A stretch of 64,000 nt of DNA from Deroplatys truncata. Its lineage: Eukaryota > Arthropoda > Insecta > Mantodea > Mantidae. Shown piece after piece: positions 57,757 through 64,000 of the stretch (position 1 is its first letter; every line of letters begins with the position of its first letter). The notes below the pieces were generated by a model. It had not been told where the DNA came from, searched no databases, and saw nothing but the letters and a program-made list of their open reading frames with translations. Where the stretch lies: contig CM060979.1 of NCBI GenBank assembly GCA_030765065.1, forward strand, positions 106,628,350-106,692,349. The letters run 5' to 3'. Position numbers and translations under genes: made by a program.

Positions 57757-58112
57757 TAATTTCTGTAGTACTTACGTATACCTACTTACCATTCCACCAA
57801 AAAATTCGATATGGAGATCTCAATAAAAATGCATGATTTGATATCCCATCAACAAAAAGCATCTTTAGAAAAAGGTTTGTGTGTGTCTGTCTGTCTGTCC
57901 TTTGTCTCTCTGCCTCTTTGTGAACAGCATAACTGAAAAACGAAAATTTTATTAAATATCAAACTTGATATTTAGGTTTTGCGTTTTTCAAAGATGTGAC
58001 ACGAAGATTTTTCGGGAAAATCCTCCATCACAAACTTGTATGAAGAATGTTTCATGGTCAAAAATGGCTAACTATTTTAATTAAAATACCATATGTCGGA
58101 ATATTTTAAGAA
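57757..58112 (-). repeat. R1 repeat, 3' third, with compensated hairpin
   Basis: CTACTTACCATTCCACC to TAATTAAAATACCATATG. The TG tract is at 57,877-57,898. The hairpin reads AAATATCAA-AC-TTGATATTT (57,954-57,973), with both arms changed so that pairing is kept. Confidence 0.75.
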
Positions 58113-58184
58113 CACCAGAATATGCGTAATAAAAGGGAAAGGATCCGAGAACGCAATAGCAATTAAGTGTTTAACATAATGTAC

Positions 58185-58226
58185 CTTCTCTCTGTCTTTC
58201 TCCCTCTTCTCTCTCTCTCGCTCTGT
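58185..58226. repeat. CT-rich simple repeat
   Basis: TCTCTCTGTCTTTCTCCC and CTTCTCTCTCTCTCGCTCT. Confidence 0.8.
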
Positions 58227-58404
58227 TAATTCAGTGTGAACATTGCAATATGCAATTACATGTGAACCTTGCATTCTCTTTACCGGTATTAACAGCGGAC
58301 TTTAAAGAACACATTTATAAAGTGAGCGTAATATTAATGTTTGAAAATCAAATTAAAATTATCGCATTTAAAATTATGCAAAACAGAAGATCAGCAATAA
58401 AAAA

Positions 58405-59062
58405 AATGATGTGCTACATTCACATGCCTGTCCCTACTCTCTATCTTTATTAGTGGTTATACAAATTATTCTTAAAACTTTGTCATATCTGCTTCATTTT
58501 AATCGAGGTAAACCTTTTCGGAAAGAGCTACATTACATATTTCGTTATAGATACAAAGGGAACAGCGTTAATCAAATGTTAAGAACTGGATGCTATACGC
58601 TGGCCTTAAAATTTCATACTATTTCCATCAAATCGTGAAAAACAACTGAAAATCAACAGGACTTGAAGAAAATGACTTGAAAGTATTGAACAATTGGAAC
58701 TATTAATAACAGATATCTCGGAAATGGCTGATGCCATATAAAATGTTATTTGAAATAAATTGTGTGTTTTAAATAGAGCGACACTTTCTGTGTAGTACGT
58801 CTTCATCTACCGCTTAACGTTTACCGGTTACAAAAAAGTATAGTATTTTAATCAAAATCATTAGAGTTACTTGTTTAGAAAATAAAAAATTTCAAAAAAT
58901 GTTCATGTAAAGAGTAATTTGGGGTGTCGGATTTTCTTTAAAATCTTCCTGTCGCATCTTTAAAAGGTACGGAAAGTAAATACAAGTTTGGTATTTATCC
59001 GACTTTTTGTTCTTGATTTATCTATGCTGTTCAGACACACACATACAGATCTTTTCCTAAAA
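58405..59062 (+). repeat. R1 repeat, older subfamily (tandem unit 1)
   Basis: ATGATGTGCTACATTCACAT to CAGATCTTTTCCTAAAAATC. It stops just after the CA-tract position, where the next copy begins. Confidence 0.8.
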
Positions 59063-59905
59063 ATCATATGTGATGCACTCAGATAACTTTCTCGACCCTC
59101 TACCATTTATTAGTCGATAAACAAACTTGTCTTACTAAAGCTTTTTTATATCTACTTCATTTTAATCCAAATAAGCTTTTACAGAAATGTCTACACTAAA
59201 CATTTAACTATAGATGCAAAGGGAATAGTGATAGTAAAATGTTTAAGAACAACACGCAATACGCTGACCTTAAAACCCCATACTATTTCAGTGGAATCAC
59301 GAGAAACAACTGAATGTTGACAGAATCTTAAAAGAATCGCTAAGGATTGAACGATTAATAAAGGATATTTGGAAATGGCTAATGTCACAAAAAAGTTATT
59401 TGAAATAAATTGTGTGTTTTAAAGAGGTCAACATTTTTTGTGTGGTACATTTTCATCTATCGCCTAACGTTTACCAGTTATACAAGACTATTCATAATTC
59501 CATCCGATTGAGGACTTCAAAGGCTATTCCCAGAAAATTCAAGATATAAATTTATTTGTAATGTAAATATCTTTAATATATGGCATTTTAAAAAAAATCG
59601 TTGTGATCATCTTTTTAGAAATTAAAAAAATTCTAAAAATGCGTCATGTAAGAGGTAGTTTGTGTTCGTGGGATTTTTTTTTAAATATTCATGTCGCATC
59701 TTGGAAGATAGTGAACTTAAATACCAATATCCGACTTTTCGTTTTTAAGCTGTGATGTTCACAGACACACAGACCCTTTTCTAAAAGTATTTTTTATTCA
59801 GGGGCATCAAAACATGCATTTCCAATGAAATTTCGACATCGAAATTTTGGGTGGAGTACAATATCTTCTCTACCTACTATGTGCGCGGTAGGGAAAGTAA
59901 AAATC
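59063..59905 (+). repeat. R1 repeat, older subfamily (tandem unit 2)
   Basis: ATATGTGATGCACTCAGATA to GCGGTAGGGAAAGTAAAAAT. End hairpin CTACC-TACTATGTGCGC-GGTAG. Confidence 0.85.
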
Positions 59906-60214
59906 TGAGGTGTTACATTCACATAAATTTCTCTACTGTTTTGTTTATTAGTAGGTATAAAAATATTCTTAAGAAAGTTAACTTTTTTATTTACCTCATT
60001 TTAATCGAGGTATACCTCTGCAGAAATAGCTATGTTACATATTTCGTTACAGTACAAAGGGAATAGCGATAGTCACCTGTTTAAGAACTCAACACTATAT
60101 GCTGGCTTAAAATTTCATACTGTTTTCATGTAATCACGAGAAACAACAGAATGTTGATAGAAATTTAAGATAATGAGACCAATAATAGCGGATATTTTGA
60201 AATTGCTTATGGCA
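59906..60214 (+). repeat. R1 repeat, 5' part (tandem unit 3, split by SINE C)
   Basis: TCTGAGGTGTTACATTCACA directly after unit 2, to TTATGGCACTGC, where SINE C interrupts. Confidence 0.85.
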
Positions 60215-60458
60215 CTGCTTTTTTTAAGTTCCTTTAACACTGTCTAAGGCAATGGTGTTAACTCGTATTCCCTTGCCATTGGGTTTCTTGCATTTTGGGT
60301 TTTTATCATTAGATCACACCCATCCACAACCTCATTCATACTTCCTGACTCCGGGGAGGATAGGGAATAATCTTGGCTAGAGAAAAATTCCCAGGCGGGA
60401 ATCGAACCCGAGACCCCTCACACAACAGACAGAGCTACGGGGTCAGTCTACATAAAAC
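60215..60458 (-). mobile_element. SINE C, copy 3
   Basis: The reverse strand gives GGGTTCGATTCCCGCC (box B), GGAATTTTTCTCTAGCCAAG, ATTATTCCCTATCCTCC and GGAAGTATGAATGAGG, and ends in a fragment with AAAGGAAC. It is the best preserved copy of this family and sits inside R1 unit 3. Confidence 0.75.
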
Positions 60459-60982
60459 TTTGAAATAAATTGTGTGTTTTAAAGAGATCTACATTTTTTG
60501 TGGAGTACGTGTTCGTCTATCGCTCAACGTTTACCAGATATACAAGATTATACAAGTTCCTTTCGAATGAAGAGAACTTCAGAGGCTATTCCCAGCAAAT
60601 TCAAGATATAAATTCCGATATAAGATATGTAAATATCTTTAATAATTTGTGTTTTCAAAAAAATCATTAGAGCCATTGTTTTAGAAAACCAGAATTTTCG
60701 AAAAATGTGCCATATAAAGGATAGTTGTGATGGGGGATTTTTGAAAATCTTGGTGTCAAATCCTTGGGAGATATTGAACTTGAATACCGAGTTTGCTGCT
60801 TATTTGACTTTCGTTTTTAAGTTACTATCTACAGACACATACTGACTTTTTTCTAAAAATGCTTTCTTTTTGTATTAAGGGGGCCTCAAAACATGTATTT
60901 ACCGTGAAATATCGGTATCAGATTTTTGGTGGAATGCAATACTTTCCCCACCTACTATGTGCGTAGTAGGTAAAGTAAAAAT
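60459..60982 (+). repeat. R1 repeat, 3' part (tandem unit 3)
   Basis: TTTGAAATAAATTGTGTGTT to GTAGTAGGTAAAGTAAAAAT. The end hairpin CCTACTA-TGTGCG-TAGTAGG is perfect at 60,950-60,969. Confidence 0.85.
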
Positions 60983-61129
60983 TAATAAATCAGTTAATAG
61001 TTTTAAATATTTGCGATATGAGGAAGGGCTGATATTTTTATGAATTTGGTACATTTTTAAGGATGCCCTTCCTTCTTGCAAGCACTATGGCCACGTTTTT
61101 TTTATTTGTTTTTAGCTTTAACTTTATTT

Positions 61130-61325
61130 TAACCGACAGGTCATTGGAGAATGGGTGAAACGTTGTGAATGATGATCTATGGATTCGGGGTTAATAAGGC
61201 TTATAGAGGTAAATCAGAAAACCAGAAAAGTCTACATCCATTATAGTTCATTCAGTTGAGATTAGAACTCGAGGCCTCCAGAAAATGAGGCAGATGCGCT
61301 ACCCTCACACCACGGAGGTATTAAT
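61130..61325 (-). mobile_element. SINE F, single copy
   Basis: The reverse strand reads CCTCCGTGGTGTGAGGGTAG, CGCATCTGCCTC, then GGCCTCGAGTTCTAATCTC (A- and B-box-like tRNA head). The body is GAACTATAATGG onward. No second copy was seen. Confidence 0.5.
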
Positions 61326-61387
61326 TTTATCCTTATCGAACTGTAGGTCTCCTTGAGTCATTTCCTTACACTGATATGAAGGTATTT

Positions 61388-62246
61388 ACTACTTTCTCTA
61401 CTACGTATAGTAAGTAGGGGAAGTATTTTATTCCACCCAAAAATTCGATACCCAGATTTCACCGGCAATACATGTTTTGAGACCTTCTGAATCCAAAAAA
61501 ATCATTTTTGGAAACATGTCCGTGTGTGTGTGTGTCTGTGAGCAGCATAACTAAGAAACGAACAGTGAATAAACACAAAACTTGGTATTTAGGTTCAGTA
61601 TCTTCCAGAGATGCGACACAAGGTTTTCAAGAAAATCCCTCCACCCTAGATTACCCTTTACATGAAACATTTTTCGAAAATTTTAATTTTCTCAAAAATG
61701 GCTCTATTGATTTTGATCAAAATATTATATGTTTAAAATATCACATGTTTAAGATATGTTTATGAAAAATGAAATGTATATCTCGAATTTTCTGGGAATA
61801 CCTCCAAAAGTACTCTACATTGTGAACGACTTTTGCATAACTGGTAAACTATAAGAGAGAAACAAAATTTTACTACACAAAATATGTAGATCGCGTTAAA
61901 ATACACAACTTATGTCGTATAAACTTTTTTGAGTGAACCATTTTCAAGATATTGCTTGTTATTCCCTTAAATTTTCAATACTTATACTTTTTTCTCAAAT
62001 GGGAATTCGTTATTCATTTTTTACATGTTCTGGACATGCAAAGAATGGAATGCGCCACATAGCAACCAGCTCTTAAAAGATTTCACTATCGCTTAAAGCC
62101 TACCATATTCCCCTTGCATCTACAAGAAAATTAGCAATAAGATTAACATCTTCATTATAATGAAGCATATGGAGAATAAGCGTTTGTAAAAATAGTTTGT
62201 ACAAGAGTAGAGAAAGTCATGTGAGTGTAACACATCAGATTTTTTA
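61388..62246 (-). repeat. R1 repeat, full length, young subfamily
   Basis: TACTTTCTCTACTACGTATA to GAGTGTAACACATCAGA, complete on both ends and not abutting another copy. It is therefore the best place to read true boundaries: the left flank is GGTATTTAC, and the right flank is a T-run then AAGTTGGG. Confidence 0.9.
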
Positions 62247-63129
62247 AGTTGGGCGTGTGCGTACAAAACCGTGTAAGATTGCATATAACCCAGCAAACTT
62301 ATGAGTGGGCAGCTAGTGCTACCCTTGTGGGAAATCCGCCCACTTGCAAGTATCCCACGCAAAGCAACGCCTGTATGCAACACCCTCCCGCGAGGCTCGA
62401 TTACCCTGCAGTCTTTAATAAACGTACGCAAATAATTTGCGTATTTTCTCTGAACTTGTCCGCCTCTGCTTCGTGAGTAGTTCAAAGGTCAGGTTACAGG
62501 TCAGTATAGTGCGCCTTTTAACTATGACACAGGGTCTGTTCGTTACCTTGGTTACGTCAGATCTGAAACAGTATACGTATACTACGCAGGCGATAAGAAC
62601 AATGAATTAATAGAAAATTCAAATGTATCCGAGTAGCGACAGTAATAGGGTAAAAATCTAGTGAATATTTTAGTGGTCAACATATTTCCATCTTGATCCA
62701 GTCAATTGATAGATGGCTCTTGGTGTAAATTCTAACTAAATTTATATTTTGAATCTGAACTAAATTGTCTATAAATATCAGTAAAGTGTTAAGGTAAGTA
62801 CAACTGTAGGCCGACATGTAAAACATAATGTTTTAAAAGCCATTCAGTTATTCTTATTATTCACTTTTTAGCTTGAAAGAATATCATATATTTTTATGCT
62901 TTCTTTTACAATTATTGTAAAAGCAAACACATTGAATTATAATAGAAATGCATTATCATGCATTACTGCATTATTAAATAAGAACATTTCAATGAATTTT
63001 GAACACCTTTAATGTTAATGTGTCTTTTGAACCTGCTTTTATTTACAAATTTCTCAATATTATGTGCACGAACAAGTATGTAACAAGATGTGCATAATAT
63101 GTAATAATGGTAGAAAAAGTTTGCTCACA
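62247..63129. other. Unassigned sequence
   Basis: GC-richer to 62,540, then AT-rich. No recognised feature. Confidence 0.4.
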
Positions 63130-63507
63130 TATGTATGTAAAGCCAAATATACACACCAATCCTAGAGTAAGATCGCGAATTTCAGATACCAATATGAAAG
63201 GACATATTTCCAAAGTTCAGTTAAATTAGGAGAAGTGGATGATCCACGATGCTCTTTAAATTTAACAGAACGTCCCTAGTGGTTTTGAATTTCTATTTTC
63301 ATTTCCAAGGATGGGGAGTTTTTATGTACCTTGCACTCTGAAATGCAAAATGAGCTTATGAATACATATATGTTACTCTTTTCAGATTTGAAAGAGGAAA
63401 ATTTGTAATGATAAATAGGTTCACATCAAATCTTGAGCTATTGGTGGGCCATTCAAGATGTCTAGACAGGTCTTTATTTGGCCCGCAGGTGTAGGGTTAC
63501 CGCACCT
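63130..63507 (-). mobile_element. hAT-like repeat, second copy
   Basis: The reverse strand begins GGTGCGGTAACCCTAC then CCTGCGGGCC and aligns with 1,262-1,620 for about 360 bases. It also contains TTTAAAGAGCATCG and GGATCATCCACTTCTCCT. The frame open in copy 1 is broken here. Confidence 0.5.
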
Positions 63508-63621
63508 ATTACGGACATAGAGGCTGTTCGTACTATGCTAACATCACTTGAAATAATATACTATATTTCGCAGACTATATGATAATTAACAGTGAGCAAT
63601 AAGTTAAATTAAAATACGAAT

Positions 63622-63643
63622 AATAATAATAATAATAATACCA
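63622..63643. repeat. (AAT)n microsatellite
   Basis: Seven AAT units. Confidence 0.9.
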
Positions 63644-63916
63644 ATAGACAGTTATTGTGTATCATAATAATAACTATAATGGGGTAAAATAGTGAATATA
63701 GTGAATATTGTGATAATATAATATTGGATTTATTAAAACACGGTAAGAATATTTAAGTACTTCAAATCATGGCAGATAATGTAAGGATCGTGAAAGAAAT
63801 TGTATCAGATAATGGATGTTGTAAGGAACCGTGTAACACTATATAGCCCAAGAGTCATTACTAGTCAAGGCCAAAGTCGACTAAGTTATTGCTAAGGTTA
63901 GCAATTCCAGTAATCC

Positions 63917-64000
63917 AGGCGAGATGGCTGGAGGCTCGCATTCAGATGGTCCCGGGTTCGATTCCTGCCATTATGACCATGGTTTCGTGGTTTCACCGGA
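63917..64000 (+). mobile_element. SINE D-like head, cut by the window end
   Basis: CGAGATGGCTGGAGGCTCGC, then GGTCCCGGGTTCGATTCC (box B) and ACCATGGTTTCGTGGTTTC resemble the heads of SINE D at 7.9 and 10.3 kb. Confidence 0.5.

Overview
This is AT-rich, repeat-dominated nuclear DNA from an animal, most likely an arthropod and probably an insect. The evidence is a vertebrate-unlike mix of tRNA-headed SINEs, a DD41D-type Tc1/mariner element, a Mutator-like transposase relic of the kind common in arthropod assemblies, a pogo/Tigger-like relic, TA-flanked MITEs, and no bacterial-style gene packing. Species and order cannot be read from the sequence. No complete host gene is present.

The one host-gene signal I trust is at 27,180-27,858 (+): a CpG-rich promoter/5' UTR-like patch followed by an ATG exon encoding a signal peptide and ending in a phase-1 splice donor. 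If real, most or all of 27,859-64,000 is its first intron. One matching-phase candidate 3' exon lies at 41,867-41,985. It would give a small secreted peptide, but this is speculative.

The rest is mostly mobile DNA. One family, called R1 here (about 0.85-1.0 kb, noncoding, inner CA-rich tract, short inverted end motif ACTTTCTCTAC), occurs as some 45 copies or pieces in both orientations. By eye it covers about 24 kb, more than a third of the window. R1 copies abut head-to-tail (3.65-5.48 kb, 38.7-39.8 kb, 58.4-61.0 kb), form a nine-piece minus-strand array (31.1-36.3 kb), and meet as inverted dimers (5.5, 30.8, 31.95, 32.77 kb). At least six recurrent or single SINE-like families (A-F) are scattered through it, some inserted inside R1 copies. 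Two SINE insertions have exact 13-bp target duplications.

DNA transposons by position: hAT-like end repeats at both window edges (1.26-1.62 kb and 63.13-63.51 kb); a GC-rich 290-bp foldback at 16.56-16.85 kb; a TACAGGGTG MITE at 17.5 and 48.8 kb; a DD41D mariner (20.39-22.24 kb, minus) nested inside the 3' end of a decayed Mutator-like transposase (20.33-23.83 kb, minus); a pogo/Tigger-like deletion derivative (25.8-26.6 kb); a second, internally deleted DD41D copy (53.19-54.85 kb, plus); and a decayed Tc1-like transposase (56.0-56.4 kb, plus). All transposase frames are broken, so the elements here look immobile on their own. Strand for R1 is defined as running from the TCTGATGTG end to the GAGAAAGTAAAA end.
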